DNA of 64,000 bases from Streptococcus pseudopneumoniae. Its GTDB lineage: Bacteria; Bacillota; Bacilli; Lactobacillales; Streptococcaceae. The stretch covers positions 1 through 64,000 of the forward strand of contig NZ_JUUZ01000004.1 of the NCBI RefSeq assembly GCF_001074155.1, read 5' to 3'. Below the pieces are notes generated by a model. The model was given only the letters and a program-made list of their open reading frames with translations. It did no database searches and was not told the origin of the DNA. Shown piece by piece: positions 28,524 through 37,784 of the stretch (the first letter of the stretch is position 1; each line of letters starts with the position of its first letter). The translations under genes and the position numbers were made by a program.

Positions 28524-28684
28524 AAGCAAGTTCCTTTTCTATTTCTATTGCTTCCATTTTACCACATTCTGAAAGAGCTTGCAGAGATTTTTCATATGTA
28601 GAGATCTTTATCCCATCTCTTAACCAGGAATTACAAGCTTTTCGATTTAGTTGTAAGCCATAATAAAAACTTTCTGCACAAGAA

Positions 28685-28710
28685 AAAGTAGACGATTAGT
28701 CGCCTACTTT
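28685..28710 (-). terminator. Lipoprotein gene terminator
   Basis: AAAGTAGGCGA / TCGTCTACTTT stem on the minus strand (one mismatch), followed by TTC and a short T run. The gap 28530-28717 otherwise shows only the nitroreductase promoter. Confidence 0.75.
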
Positions 28711-28717
28711 ACTCATA

Positions 28718-29218
28718 TTATTGCGCTGATACAATTTTACTTGCAGATTCAATCGCTTGTTTCATAGCATCACGTGCAGTCTTCAATTGTTGAAGGAAAA
28801 CAGTACGTGCTTCTTCTGGCATTTCTGTATCATCAGAACCAGCGCTTGACAAGCCATCATTAAATGCCTTTCTTGAAGTTTCTAGTGAGTTAAGAGCAGG
28901 TTCCACTTGTTGTTTATAAGCATCTTTTTGAGCCTCAGGAACTTTGTCACCGATTTCTTCAACATATTTCTTATAGCCGTCAATCAACTTACCAAAAAGA
29001 GTTTTCATATCTCCAATTGTTTTAGCGTTGTCAATTTCTTCATCTGTTAGAAGAGTAACTTCAGATGTGTTTGTCTTTGAGTTATCTGTTTTTGATGAAG
29101 CTGATGTTTGTTCAGTCGTGCTTGAAACTTTACTTGCAGAATCAGAAGATTTATTTCCACAAGCTGCTAAAGTTGCAACTGATAAGAGCACAAGGCCCGC
29201 AGTAAGAAGTTTTTTCAT
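28718..29218 (-). CDS. Hypothetical lipoprotein
   Basis: 166 residues. Signal peptide with lipobox VATLAACGN (Cys ~20), then a Ser/Thr/Lys linker (to ~52) and a helical domain rich in charged residues (KTIGDMKTLFGKLIDGYKKYVEE...). No family is recognised. It is surface-anchored by the lipid. The start follows AAAGGAGATAGTC. Confidence 0.75.
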   Translation of the reverse strand: MKKLLTAGLVLLSVATLAACGNKSSDSASKVSSTTEQTSASSKTDNSKTNTSEVTLLTDEEIDNAKTIGDMKTLFGKLIDGYKKYVEEIGDKVPEAQKDAYKQQVEPALNSLETSRKAFNDGLSSAGSDDTEMPEEARTVFLQQLKTARDAMKQAIESASKIVSAQ

Positions 29219-29325
29219 GACTATCTCCTTTAAATAGTTTTATGATACCTATATTTTAAAATAAAATAATTTTATTGTCAAACATTTACCGAATTATTGA
29301 AGCTAAAAAGCTCATTGAGTTCACT

Positions 29326-29580
29326 ATTTTTAAAATCTATATTAAATTTATCGAAAATGTTCAAAAGATTATCCAAGACCGAGGTTTAGACTTGAACGTA
29401 GTCGACTTGGAAAGCAATGATAATCCAAATAACTACATTATCTTCTCAAGAGATGGAAAAGAAATTAAAGAACAATTTGACAAGGTCCTCAAAGAACTCT
29501 ACCAAGACGGAACCCTTGAAAAACTCAGCAAAACCTATCTCGGTGGTTCCTACCTACCAGATCAATCTCAATTACAATAA
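29326..29580 (+). pseudogene. C-terminal remnant of an amino-acid ABC transporter binding protein
   Basis: The open stretch from about IYIKFIENVQKIIQ to LGGSYLPDQ matches the last ~80 residues of a periplasmic-binding-protein type 3 domain (DLNVVDL..., YIIFSRDGKEIKEQFDKVL, GTLEKLSKTYLGG). The signal peptide, lipobox and first two thirds are missing, and the upstream bases read as non-homologous sequence with no ribosome site. Pneumococcus has an intact amino-acid binding protein gene at the equivalent locus, so this is a deletion remnant. Confidence 0.72.
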
Positions 29581-29590
29581 GATATATTAA

Positions 29591-29615
29591 AAACGATTGG
29601 CTAGTCCAATCGTTT
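29591..29615 (+). terminator. Terminator after the binding-protein remnant
   Basis: AAACGATTGG / CCAATCGTTT perfect ten-base stem with a short loop and following TATTTA. Confidence 0.75.
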
Positions 29616-29643
29616 ATTTAGTATCTGTTAATCAAAGCAACTC

Positions 29644-30477
29644 TTACAAAAAATCAAAATAATTCTTGACATCCTCCACATAGCCATGCTTTTCAATTAA
29701 ACTAGCTAACAAATCTCTATTATGGCCTTGATAGTTGTCCTCTCGCCGCAATTCTTCATACATTTCGATAAAGGGAAGGCCCTTGGTCTTAGCTGATTCT
29801 AGCTCTGCTTCATAGTCATAAACAACCTTACGAAATTGGATATTGACCAATTCACCATTTTCAACTTCAAGTAAGGCATACTGGGCTCGGTGATTTTTTA
29901 GCCCTTCCCAGTCAAAATAAGGCATACCAATCGAACCTGGATTAATGATTTGTTGACCTTGACTACCATAACGTAGAAGTTGTTTATGGACATGCCCATA
30001 GACGGCTACATCAGTAGTTTCATCAAGTAGCTGGTCAAATTTTTCGGTATTATTTTCAACCAGCAAATCACCACCATAATTTTTCTCAGGTAAATTATGT
30101 GAAAGAGAAAAGCGCAAGCCTTCTACTTCTTTCTTGGCTACCATAGGTAGATTTCTCAACCAATCAATATGCTCTGGGTTTAGACGCTCCATCAGATACT
30201 GGGTCAATCGCATAAGCTGGATTTCTTGGGGATCCTCTAAACCATATTGCCCATCTAAAGCCTCTAACACACAATCATCCCAGTTGCCTCGAACAGATGC
30301 TGTAATGGGAAGGTCTTTCAAAAGAGCCACCAAGTCATTTGCTCCTGGCCCAGGAAGAAAAATATCTCCCAGAAGCCAATATTCAGTCGCTCCCAAATTT
30401 TTAGCGTCCTCAAGCACTCCAGCTAAGGCTGTCGTGTTACCATGAATGTCTGATAAAATTGCAATCTTATGGTTCAT
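29644..30477 (-). CDS. Metallophosphoesterase
   Basis: 277 residues, calcineurin-like phosphoesterase. Metal ligands appear in ILSDIHGNTTAL (~7-18), GDIFLPGPG (~37), RGNWDD (~64), the histidine of LSHNLPE (~128) and YGHVHKQ (~160). It hydrolyses a phosphodiester or phosphoester in the cytosol, with unknown substrate. It stands alone, divergent from the Xre module. Confidence 0.87.
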   Translation of the reverse strand: MNHKIAILSDIHGNTTALAGVLEDAKNLGATEYWLLGDIFLPGPGANDLVALLKDLPITASVRGNWDDCVLEALDGQYGLEDPQEIQLMRLTQYLMERLNPEHIDWLRNLPMVAKKEVEGLRFSLSHNLPEKNYGGDLLVENNTEKFDQLLDETTDVAVYGHVHKQLLRYGSQGQQIINPGSIGMPYFDWEGLKNHRAQYALLEVENGELVNIQFRKVVYDYEAELESAKTKGLPFIEMYEELRREDNYQGHNRDLLASLIEKHGYVEDVKNYFDFL

Positions 30478-30602
30478 TTTCTGCTCTTTCTTTATTGGAT
30501 AGCATTCAGGGTATCCAAATCACTCTTATTTTTCTTCATTATAGCATAAAATCGTAGAAGATTTTCACATAGAAATATTATCACCAAGATTCTTTTAAAA
30601 AT

Positions 30603-30665
30603 ATGTCAAAAATAGTTGACATTTTATTTTTTAAAAGATATACTATAGTCAAATATATGTGACAT
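30603..30665 (+). promoter_or_regulatory. Promoter of the Xre/DUF3278 module with two candidate operators
   Basis: -35 TTGACA (30616-30621), 17-base spacer, -10 TATACT (30639-30644). A perfect palindrome ATGTCAA-6-TTGACAT (30603-30609 / 30616-30622) overlaps the -35. A degenerate copy with the same spacing, TAGTCAA-6-GTGACAT (30646-30652 / 30659-30665), lies just after the -10. The two sites are 43 bases apart, about four helical turns. Confidence 0.75.
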
Positions 30666-30684
30666 AATCAAATAAGGAGGAAGC

Positions 30685-30879
30685 ATGAATCGTGTGAAAG
30701 AATTTCGCAAGGAACTGGGCATGTCCCAGCTTGAGCTCGCCAAGGATATCGGTGTCTCGAGACAAACCATCAATATGATTGAAAACGACAAGTACAATCC
30801 AACCCTGGAACTCTGTCTCAATCTCGCCCGCAGCCTCCAAACTGACCTCAACAGTCTCTTTTGGGAGGATGATTTTTAA
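30685..30879 (+). CDS. Small Xre/Cro-CI type regulator
   Basis: 64 residues, nearly all helix-turn-helix (SQLELAKDIGVSRQTINMIENDKYNPTL, ~13-40), of the YozG-like subgroup without a ligand domain. It follows AAGGAGGAAGC. It is the first gene of a four-gene plus-strand set, 15 bases before the first DUF3278 gene. The paired palindromes at its promoter are its probable sites, giving autoregulation of the whole set. Confidence 0.9.
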   Translation: MNRVKEFRKELGMSQLELAKDIGVSRQTINMIENDKYNPTLELCLNLARSLQTDLNSLFWEDDF

Positions 30880-30894
30880 AAAAGGAGCAAACTC

Positions 30895-31437
30895 ATGAAA
30901 AAAGAAACCTTTACTGAAAAACTGATCAAACGCACATACGGCATTTCTGAGCCCCTTGACGAATACAAACGGCGCGAGGCCGATCGTATCGGTAACCAAG
31001 TCTTTATCATCCTCTTTTATCTGATGATTTTCGGAAATCTTATTCCACTCCTTCTAGCCTATAAATTTCCTCAACTAGTGGCTCTGGTCTATCCTCCTCT
31101 GATTTTAGTGATTGCCCTCATCGCTGCTAGCTATCTCACCTATCAAATGCAAAAAACAGGGATTACAACTATTGAACCAGATATGCTGAGTGAGAAAGAA
31201 AGTAAGCAACTACACTACCCAGGTCTTAAAGCAGGTTTGTTCTTTGGTCTATGGATGTTTTTTATAACTCCTCTTCTCAGTATACTCATAGGTGAAAGTC
31301 CGGACTATTTTAATTCTCTTCTCACTATAAGAAATGGTGTATCAAGCATTCTCGGTTCTATCTTCTTCGGAGCAAGCATACAGTTCCTCATCTCCCGTCG
31401 CATTGCAAAAACTAAGAAAGATCCGGATGAGGATTAG
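30895..31437 (+). CDS. DUF3278-type membrane protein
   Basis: 180 residues. A conserved hydrophilic N-terminus (KETFTEKLIKRTYGISEPLDEYKRRE split over 4-29) is followed by four membrane helices (~38-56, 62-82, ~112-128, ~147-165). The layout fits DUF3278, which often sits next to small Xre regulators in streptococci and lactobacilli. Function is unknown. It has a paralogue at 31801-32340 sharing the start pattern (TxxLxRxxxxIxxPxDE). Ribosome site AAAGGAGC. Confidence 0.68.
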   Translation: MKKETFTEKLIKRTYGISEPLDEYKRREADRIGNQVFIILFYLMIFGNLIPLLLAYKFPQLVALVYPPLILVIALIAASYLTYQMQKTGITTIEPDMLSEKESKQLHYPGLKAGLFFGLWMFFITPLLSILIGESPDYFNSLLTIRNGVSSILGSIFFGASIQFLISRRIAKTKKDPDED

Positions 31438-31447
31438 GAGGTACCTT

Positions 31448-31774
31448 ATGAAATCACTAGTAACGTTACTTACCTATCATCTTTTGTTCAGTTCTCTACT
31501 CGCCTTCATCATCATTTCAGGGAACTTGCCCATCTACGAAATAGTCCTTGTTCTTGTCTTTGTTCCAGCACTCAACAAAGGACTGACTTATCTAAAGATA
31601 GATTCCCAAAAAACGCGCATACTCAACTTAGCACTATGCTTTATGATTATATCCTTGCCACAACTGACGGTTATTTCAAGCGATTGGAAATATTATTTAT
31701 TATTAATTATCGCTAGCCTTTCTTCTACCACTTATCTTTATTATCTCTATCAATTCGTAAAAGCAACAAAGTAA
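31448..31774 (+). CDS. Small integral membrane protein
   Basis: 108 residues with about four hydrophobic helices and few charged residues: LLTYHLLFSSLLAFIIIS, IYEIVLVLVFVPAL, ILNLALCFMIISL and YYLLLIIASLSS. The ATG at 31448 is chosen because AGGAGG lies seven bases before it. A longer upstream extension overlaps the previous gene and is rejected. No family is recognised. It is co-directional and tightly spaced with the two DUF3278 paralogues (10 and 26 base gaps). Confidence 0.72.
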   Translation: MKSLVTLLTYHLLFSSLLAFIIISGNLPIYEIVLVLVFVPALNKGLTYLKIDSQKTRILNLALCFMIISLPQLTVISSDWKYYLLLIIASLSSTTYLYYLYQFVKATK

Positions 31775-31800
31775 CATCGTTCATTTAGGAGAAATTATCC

Positions 31801-32340
31801 ATGCAAAAAGAAGACTTAACAACTCGCTTACTTCGAAATTTCTTTCATATACAAGGGCCTTTTGACGAATGCCGTCAAGAGGTTATCTACAAGGCTTGCG
31901 CCCGTTCCATGGTCCAAATCTTTTACTCTTCCTTCTTTCTCTTCCTGTTCTATATTTTGTTCGGACGCTTTATAGAAATTGTTCGATCGCTTATGCCCTA
32001 CCTCTATTTTGGACTCATTCTGTTCATGAGTATAAAAGCTCAAAGAGCCGTACAAGAGCTTCATCTTGAAAAGGATGACAAATCAGAAATCATCTACAAA
32101 ACCTACAGCAAACGCCAAATAAAAGTTCGTAGTTGGTTGGTATTTATAAGTATTGAGATTGGCTTATTTGCTCTGTTGCTCTTTCATAAACTCTTCGTTC
32201 AACAGATGTCCCTTTCAACTTTCTTGGAAAAAATCATCCAAACAGAGATAATGATTCCCTTACTTGTCTTTGGTCTTAGTATTGGAGCCATCTTTGGGAC
32301 TATGGTCTACAGCTTTTTATCACTACATAAGGAAAAGTAA
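31801..32340 (+). CDS. DUF3278-type membrane protein, paralogue
   Basis: 179 residues. The N-terminus (TTRLLRNFFHIQGPFDECRQE) aligns with that of the first DUF3278 gene (TEKLIKRTYGISEPLDEYKRRE), and four membrane helices follow at similar places. It is a diverged duplicate, last in the module, with AGGAGAAAT as ribosome site and a terminator downstream. Function is unknown. Confidence 0.68.
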   Translation: MQKEDLTTRLLRNFFHIQGPFDECRQEVIYKACARSMVQIFYSSFFLFLFYILFGRFIEIVRSLMPYLYFGLILFMSIKAQRAVQELHLEKDDKSEIIYKTYSKRQIKVRSWLVFISIEIGLFALLLFHKLFVQQMSLSTFLEKIIQTEIMIPLLVFGLSIGAIFGTMVYSFLSLHKEK

Positions 32341-32392
32341 GAAACTACTTGGATTGTTGGTTATAATAGATTTGAACCTAACAGAAAGAACA

Positions 32393-32422
32393 AACCCCTA
32401 ACACTTCTCCGTGCTAGGGGTT
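32393..32422. terminator. Bidirectional terminator, Xre module / TDT carrier
   Basis: AACCCCTAACAC / GTGCTAGGGGTT stem (one mismatch) with flanking T run on the plus strand, between convergent genes. Confidence 0.8.
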
Positions 32423-32425
32423 CTT

Positions 32426-33322
32426 TTAGTTCCTTAAATATCGTATATACTCTACTAATACGTAGATGAGGATTGTTAAACAAATGATAATCTCTAACCA
32501 AACGAGGAGGTTGAGGACCGGAAACTGCAGAATGCCTTGGGACATTTTCAATGAAGTTGCTGTGATGATAGTTGGAAAGGTTAGGGCTGAAAAGGCTGGT
32601 TGGAAACCTTGTTTTAATATCCTTGGCAAGCGACTAAGGACAAAGAAAAAGAAGGTCTGTGATGCAAGGATCATAACTAGTAAAATCAAACTAGGAAGAC
32701 TGTATCCTCCTACTCTCACTAATGCTGCCAAAAGGAGAGAAAATGGAGCACAATAGATTCCTTCTTGCCCCAGCAAAGCGAGCGGTAATGGATTTTTCCT
32801 CAAATCTTGATAAATTAGAGGGTAAAGGATAAGGGTTAAGATAAAACCAAAAATCCAAGCTCCATAGGCAATCCCAACAATGCCCACCACTGGGTAGGTC
32901 AAACTTGCTACTGCTATTCCTACATAAAGAACCGTCCAAGTTGGTGTTGCACTGGCCCTTTGTTTAACCAAGACATAGTTCTTTGTAAAGTATAAGATGA
33001 GGTAAACATCTAGAAGAAAAGCAAACCACCAGAGAATCTGTGCAACAATGCTCATGTTCGGGGGTAAGATTCGTAATAAATACGTTGATAAAATCATCCC
33101 TGCCATGGGAAAGGTTGCCATTCCTGACAAAACAGGGGCTTTCTTTAATTCTTGCTTACTTTCATGCCAGTTATTGAGGTGGCTCACCAAAAAATAAAAC
33201 CATAAAATCAAGCCTGACAAGCTTAAGATGTGTGATAAAAGCGGAAAAATATCCAAGATGAGATTTCCTGCTCCAGCCAATCCCAATAAGCAACCTGAAA
33301 AGGCTAAGGGGAGTTTTTTCAT
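32426..33322 (-). CDS. TDT family transporter (TehA/SLAC1-like)
   Basis: 298 residues with about ten membrane helices. Helical pattern and motifs such as LAFSGCLLGLAGAGNLI at the start and YGAWIFGFILTLILYPL in the middle fit the tellurite-resistance/dicarboxylate transporter family, whose members are anion channels or carriers. The substrate is unknown, and tellurite resistance should not be assumed. It is monocistronic. Confidence 0.75.
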   Translation of the reverse strand: MKKLPLAFSGCLLGLAGAGNLILDIFPLLSHILSLSGLILWFYFLVSHLNNWHESKQELKKAPVLSGMATFPMAGMILSTYLLRILPPNMSIVAQILWWFAFLLDVYLILYFTKNYVLVKQRASATPTWTVLYVGIAVASLTYPVVGIVGIAYGAWIFGFILTLILYPLIYQDLRKNPLPLALLGQEGIYCAPFSLLLAALVRVGGYSLPSLILLVMILASQTFFFFVLSRLPRILKQGFQPAFSALTFPTIITATSLKMSQGILQFPVLNLLVWLEIIICLTILIYVLVEYIRYLRN

Positions 33323-33463
33323 ACCAACCTCCGAAAATGATGTTACTATCAGTATAGCATAAATAAAGCTCAGCTAGACAAGCCTTCATCAATTTTTTTG
33401 GCTATAAAACGATTGTCCCCTTTTAAAATACTCACTAACAATAATGATTAAAATAAATTTAGC

Positions 33464-33497
33464 AAAAGAGTAGCTATCACTTGATAGGTACTCTTTT
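33464..33497 (-). terminator. mutS2 terminator
   Basis: AAAAGAGTACCTATC / GATAGCTACTCTTTT near-perfect 15-base stem, 23 bases past the mutS2 stop. Confidence 0.85.
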
Positions 33498-33519
33498 CAC
33501 ATTTCATTCTATAGCTTGG

Positions 33520-35856
33520 TTAGCCTTTAAAGGTAACGATAGTCGCTCCGGAACCACCTGCATTTTGCGGCGCATAACCAAAGCTCTTGACTTGCTTGTT
33601 TCTTTGGAGATATTTGGTTACTCCTTCACGGATGACTCCTGTACCAATACCATGGATGATGTCCACTTGGGCCATGTTGTTGAGCAGGGCTTGGTCGATA
33701 AAGGCATCCAAGGCTTCCATAGCTTCCTCATAACGTTTGCCACGAAGGTCTAGTCGAGCCTGCGGTGCTTTACCAACAGCACGCTTAACCACATTGACTT
33801 GTTTTTTCTTGACTGGTGCTTCTTGCTGAGCCTGAACCAAGTCAAATTCTCTTTCCTCAAGGGTCATCTTAAGCAAGCCAACTTGAGCTTCCCAGCGACC
33901 ATCCTTGAGTTGGTTGGTCAAGGTACCTCGTTGACCATAACTTAAAACGATGATATCATCCCCAACTTTTGGAGCTCGTTTTTTCTTAGCCTTTTGGAGG
34001 ACTTTATTTTTAGAAAGATCTACTTTTTCAGGCGCTAACTTCTTGAGTTTGGCCTTGGCTTCGATAATTTCATGTGGTTTTAGTTGAGATTTGCTGTGAA
34101 GATTTTTAAGAATATCATCACTTTCTGACAGAGCTAAGTCAACAATCTCCGCAGCTTGCTCACGCGCCTTATTAAGTTCAGTTTCCTTTTCACGATTGAG
34201 CTCGTTGTAAAGTTTTTTAAGAGCACGGTTCATCTTGAGGTTTTCTTGCTCGACCTGGCGAATATTCTCAAGACGTTTACGGCTTTCCAGCGTCTGCTCT
34301 TCCAATTGTTCAATAATGCGATTGACATCATTGTCTTGATTAATCTGCTTGCTAGCGTCACCTACGATGACATCTGACAATCCGAGACGTTTAGCAATCT
34401 CAAAGGCATTGCTTCGACCAGGTACTCCCTGCATAAAGCGATAGGTCGGGCGCAAGCTAGCTGTATCAAACTCCATGCTGGCATTTTGAACATAAGCCGT
34501 TTCAATCCCATAGGCCTTGAGTTCAGGATAGTGAGTGGTTGCCATAGTCTTGACCTGACGCAAACGCAAGTCTTCTAGGATAGACATGGCAAGGGCTGCA
34601 CCTTCTTGGGGATCTGTTCCTGCTCCAAGCTCATCTAGCAACAAAAGCGAGTTTTGATTGACCTTACCAAGAATATCAACAATATTAGTCATGTGACTAG
34701 AGAAGGTTGAAAGACTTTGTTCGATGGATTGTTCGTCTCCAATATCCGCAAAGACTTCCTCAAAAATCCCCACACGACTTCCCTTATCCGCCAAAATCGG
34801 CAAACCTGACTGAGCCATCAATTGCGTCAAACCTAAGGTTTTAAGCATAATGGTCTTACCACCCGTATTGGGACCAGTGATAACGATGGCTGTTAGATCC
34901 TTACCAAAGTGTACATCATTAGCAACAGCATTTTGCACCAAGGGATGGCGAACATGGAGGAGTTGAATCTCCTGTCCCTCAGAGACTTGAGGAACTACTG
35001 CTCCAGTCTCTTGGATAAAGCGAACCTTAGCCCGAATCAAGTCCAAATGCCCAATAATCCAGGCATCATTTGCGATTTCAGCTGCATGCGGTCTTACTCG
35101 TTCAGAGAGTTCCTGAAGGATACGCATCATCTCATAGCGTTCATCTGCACGAAGACTGGCGATTTCTTCGCTCAGCTTGACTACTTCACGCGGTTCGATA
35201 TAGACAGTGTTCCCGCTGGCAGAAATATCATGAACCACACCGGCAATCTTATTACGATAGGTATTTTTGACAGGAAGAACCTGGCGACCATTTCTACTAG
35301 CGATGATGCCTTCAGTCAACATCTGAGCCTTTTGTTTGAGAAGGTCTTGCAAGACGTCACGAACTTGGCTCTCGCTATCATGGATTTTACGACGGATTCG
35401 TGCTAGTTCCTCACTAGCAAAATTCTCAATAAATCCAGCTTCATTGATGGCCTGGAGATTGCCCTGTAGATGTGGGAAATCATGAAGTTTCTCAAACCAA
35501 TTTGCCAAGTGGTCCAAGCGTACATTTTCAAGATTATCATAGAAATTTTTCAGTTCACGGCTGGCAAATATGACACGTTTGAGAAGGAGAAATTCCTCTA
35601 TGTTGAGATCAGCACCCATCTCCAAACGTTTACAGGTAGCCGCAATATCTTTTGTTGCCGAAATGCTAAAATGAGGATGCTCAACAAAGAGTTCTTGCAT
35701 CTCCTTCATTTCTGCAAAGGCCTGTCTAATTTTATCAGCTTTATCTGTTGGGACTAGCTCTTTTAACTGTTCTAGTCCTTGTTCCGTCAAAAGATGAGGT
35801 TCAAATAAAGCCTTGACCTTGTTAAATTCTAACGTTTCTAGTATTTTTGTATTCAT
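33520..35856 (-). CDS. mutS2: MutS2 family ATPase/endonuclease
   Basis: 778 residues. MutS-type ATPase core with Walker [12 protein letters not shown] (~326-336), Walker [14 protein letters not shown] and the STFSSHM switch. A long coiled coil (~500-620) and a C-terminal Smr nuclease domain ([18 protein letters not shown]..., [18 protein letters not shown]) follow. There is no mismatch-recognition domain. MutS2 limits homologous recombination and acts in rescue of collided ribosomes in Bacillus. The gene follows cvpA and zapA on the same strand, as in other firmicutes. Confidence 0.95.
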   Translation of the reverse strand: MNTKILETLEFNKVKALFEPHLLTEQGLEQLKELVPTDKADKIRQAFAEMKEMQELFVEHPHFSISATKDIAATCKRLEMGADLNIEEFLLLKRVIFASRELKNFYDNLENVRLDHLANWFEKLHDFPHLQGNLQAINEAGFIENFASEELARIRRKIHDSESQVRDVLQDLLKQKAQMLTEGIIASRNGRQVLPVKNTYRNKIAGVVHDISASGNTVYIEPREVVKLSEEIASLRADERYEMMRILQELSERVRPHAAEIANDAWIIGHLDLIRAKVRFIQETGAVVPQVSEGQEIQLLHVRHPLVQNAVANDVHFGKDLTAIVITGPNTGGKTIMLKTLGLTQLMAQSGLPILADKGSRVGIFEEVFADIGDEQSIEQSLSTFSSHMTNIVDILGKVNQNSLLLLDELGAGTDPQEGAALAMSILEDLRLRQVKTMATTHYPELKAYGIETAYVQNASMEFDTASLRPTYRFMQGVPGRSNAFEIAKRLGLSDVIVGDASKQINQDNDVNRIIEQLEEQTLESRKRLENIRQVEQENLKMNRALKKLYNELNREKETELNKAREQAAEIVDLALSESDDILKNLHSKSQLKPHEIIEAKAKLKKLAPEKVDLSKNKVLQKAKKKRAPKVGDDIIVLSYGQRGTLTNQLKDGRWEAQVGLLKMTLEEREFDLVQAQQEAPVKKKQVNVVKRAVGKAPQARLDLRGKRYEEAMEALDAFIDQALLNNMAQVDIIHGIGTGVIREGVTKYLQRNKQVKSFGYAPQNAGGSGATIVTFKG

Positions 35857-35936
35857 CTTATTTCCTTAGTATAAAAGTTATGGCTTTTCTTATTTTCAAC
35901 TCTTTAAATCAATCTCTTACTTTTTGAAATTGTAAA

Positions 35937-35962
35937 CAAAAGGCTAGGAATAGTTCCCGCCC
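35937..35962 (-). terminator. Weak hairpin after cvpA
   Basis: AAAGGGCGGGAAC / TTCCTAGCCTTT imperfect stem followed on the minus strand by TTGTTT. It may partly separate cvpA from mutS2. Confidence 0.4.
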
Positions 35963-35965
35963 TTT

Positions 35966-36514
35966 TTAACCGATTATTTTAGTAACCCAAAGCTGTTTAA
36001 TAAAATTAGTTGTGAATGGAATGCTTTGGATGATATGTCTAGCTACAAAGCTATTTTCAAGTGAATTTTGAACAATTTGTAATGGCACAGTCGCGAGAAT
36101 CGTTAGCATCATCTGGAGGACAAACAAGGTCACACCGACTGATAGCACACCCGCGCCGATACGGTAGTATTTCCCATCAAGTATCTCACTTGGTACTAGG
36201 TTTAGAAAAAGACCAAGCAAACGGCCGATACAGTAAAAAATCGTAAAGGCTAAGAGGAAGCCGACACCTGCATAAAAAACCTTGTCTAGTTGGAAAAGTT
36301 GATTGGATGGGAAAAAGAAAGTTCCCTGTCCTTCCTGCGGATTAGCATAAGGGATTAATAAATTGAACTTCTGCCCTAAAGCTAGGTAATATTTGCTTGC
36401 AAAATAAGCAGAGACAATCGTTGCTACAAGATAATATGCTTGCAAAATAATTCCTCTGCGGTAGCCAATATAAAAGCTCCAAGCAAGGATTAATAAGAGT
36501 AGAATGGAAATCAT
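35966..36514 (-). CDS. CvpA family membrane protein
   Basis: 182 residues with four membrane helices (~2-20, 26-45, ~78-100, ~118-140). This is the fold of the colicin V production accessory family, which has a loosely defined envelope role. Its ATG overlaps the zapA stop (ATGA), so the two are translated together. It precedes mutS2. Confidence 0.85.
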   Translation of the reverse strand: MISILLLLILAWSFYIGYRRGIILQAYYLVATIVSAYFASKYYLALGQKFNLLIPYANPQEGQGTFFFPSNQLFQLDKVFYAGVGFLLAFTIFYCIGRLLGLFLNLVPSEILDGKYYRIGAGVLSVGVTLFVLQMMLTILATVPLQIVQNSLENSFVARHIIQSIPFTTNFIKQLWVTKIIG

Positions 36515-36813
36515 AGGGAATCCTCAATCTTACTCTGCTCTTGTTTAGCCGCAACCACTTTATAACGGAGCGATTCTAACTCTTGCTCCTTATCATCAAA
36601 TTCAATCTCACGGCTGAGCTGTGTTGACAAGCAGTTAACCGCTAAGAGAATAGCTACTGTCTCATCATCAGCTCCAGGCATTTGTTCTTTGATTGCTTCA
36701 TACTTTTCCGTCGCAACTTTAGCAATCTCCTCCATGAAAAGATTGTCATGTTCAGTTGTCAGCGTTAATGTTTTTTTCCCAAATGTAAACTTGAATCGAT
36801 TTAAATTTGCCAT
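36511..36813 (-). CDS. zapA: Cell division protein ZapA
   Basis: 100 residues. The N-terminal beta/helix domain (NRFKFTFGKKTLTLTTEHDNLFMEEIAKVATEKY in two parts) and the C-terminal coiled coil (~60-100) match ZapA, which bundles FtsZ filaments. The start at 36813 (MANLNRF) follows GAGGTG. An ATG three codons earlier is less well placed. The -10 TATAAT at 36831-36836 on the minus strand is close to the start, giving a short leader. Confidence 0.82.
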   Translation of the reverse strand: MANLNRFKFTFGKKTLTLTTEHDNLFMEEIAKVATEKYEAIKEQMPGADDETVAILLAVNCLSTQLSREIEFDDKEQELESLRYKVVAAKQEQSKIEDSL

Positions 36814-36880
36814 AAAATTCACCTCAAGATATTATACCAAATTTCACTTAGTTTGTCAGTTTTTACCAATTCTAGCGCTT

Positions 36881-36899
36881 TTATGGTATAATAGAGACT
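36881..36899 (+). promoter_or_regulatory. rnhC promoter immediately before the start codon
   Basis: Extended -10 TATGGTATAAT ends at 36892, and the rnhC ATG is at 36900, seven bases later. Transcription would begin at or next to the A of ATG. No Shine-Dalgarno sequence fits in the gap. Confidence 0.65.
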
Positions 36900-37781
36900 A
36901 TGGCAAGTATCACATTAACTCCGAGTGAAAAGGAAATTCAGGCTTTTGTTCAAAAGCATGAACATGCACTCACTCCTAGTAAAAATCCTTATATTCGCTA
37001 CTTTTTAAAACTTCCTCAAGCCAGTGTTTCCGTCTATACATCTGGGAAAGTCCTCTTGCAAGGAGAAGCCGCTGAAAGCTATGCTAGCTTTTTTGGTTAT
37101 CAAGTAGAACAAGTAGTTAGCGGGCAAAATTTCCCCTTGATTGGAACAGATGAGGTTGGAAATGGTTCCTACTTCGGTGGCCTGGCTGTAGTTGCGTCAT
37201 TTGTAACTCCTGATCAGCATGACTTTTTACGAAAACTTGGGGTTGGAGATTCTAAAACACTGACTGACCAAAAGATTCGTCAGCTTGCTCCCCTTCTTAA
37301 GGAGAAGATTCAGCATCAAGCACTCCTTCTTTCGCCAAGTAAGTATAACGAAGTCATTGGAGAACGCTACAATGCTGTTTCTGTCAAAGTAGCTCTTCAC
37401 AATCAAGCAATCTTTCTCCTCCTTCAAAAGGGAGTTGAGCCTGAAAAAATTGTTATTGACGCCTTTACCAGCTCACAAAATTATGAAAAGTATCTAAAAA
37501 ATGAAGCCAATCATTTTCCCAATCCAGTCACGCTAGAGGAAAAAGCTGAGGGCAAGTACTTGGCTGTTGCAGTTAGCTCCATTATTGCGCGTGATCTCTT
37601 CCTAGAAAATCTTGAAAATCTAGGCCGAGAACTTGGTTTTCAACTTCCAAGCGGGGCTGGAACGGCTTCCGACAAGATAGCTAGCCAAATCCTTCAAGCT
37701 TACGGTACGCAGGGACTCAACTTCTGCGCCAAACTACACTTTAAAAATACTGAAAAAGCAAAAAAAATGCTAGAAAGGTAA
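36900..37781 (+). CDS. rnhC: Ribonuclease HIII
   Basis: 293 residues. N-terminal TBP-like substrate-binding domain (1-~80), then the RNase H type 2 catalytic fold with [14 protein letters not shown] (~80-93, first acidic pair) and VIDAFTS (~182) and late [14 protein letters not shown]. Cuts the RNA strand of RNA/DNA hybrids in the cytosol. The start is fixed by the family N-terminus [16 protein letters not shown] and by the lack of another Met nearby. It is divergent from zapA and followed by lepB after three bases. The mRNA may be leaderless. Confidence 0.95.
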   Translation: MASITLTPSEKEIQAFVQKHEHALTPSKNPYIRYFLKLPQASVSVYTSGKVLLQGEAAESYASFFGYQVEQVVSGQNFPLIGTDEVGNGSYFGGLAVVASFVTPDQHDFLRKLGVGDSKTLTDQKIRQLAPLLKEKIQHQALLLSPSKYNEVIGERYNAVSVKVALHNQAIFLLLQKGVEPEKIVIDAFTSSQNYEKYLKNEANHFPNPVTLEEKAEGKYLAVAVSSIIARDLFLENLENLGRELGFQLPSGAGTASDKIASQILQAYGTQGLNFCAKLHFKNTEKAKKMLER

Positions 37782-37784
37782 ATT

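Noticed and set aside
35966-36246. 61-codon plus-strand frame over cvpA
   Set aside because: Antisense to a real gene with a membrane-protein pattern and a coupled neighbour.
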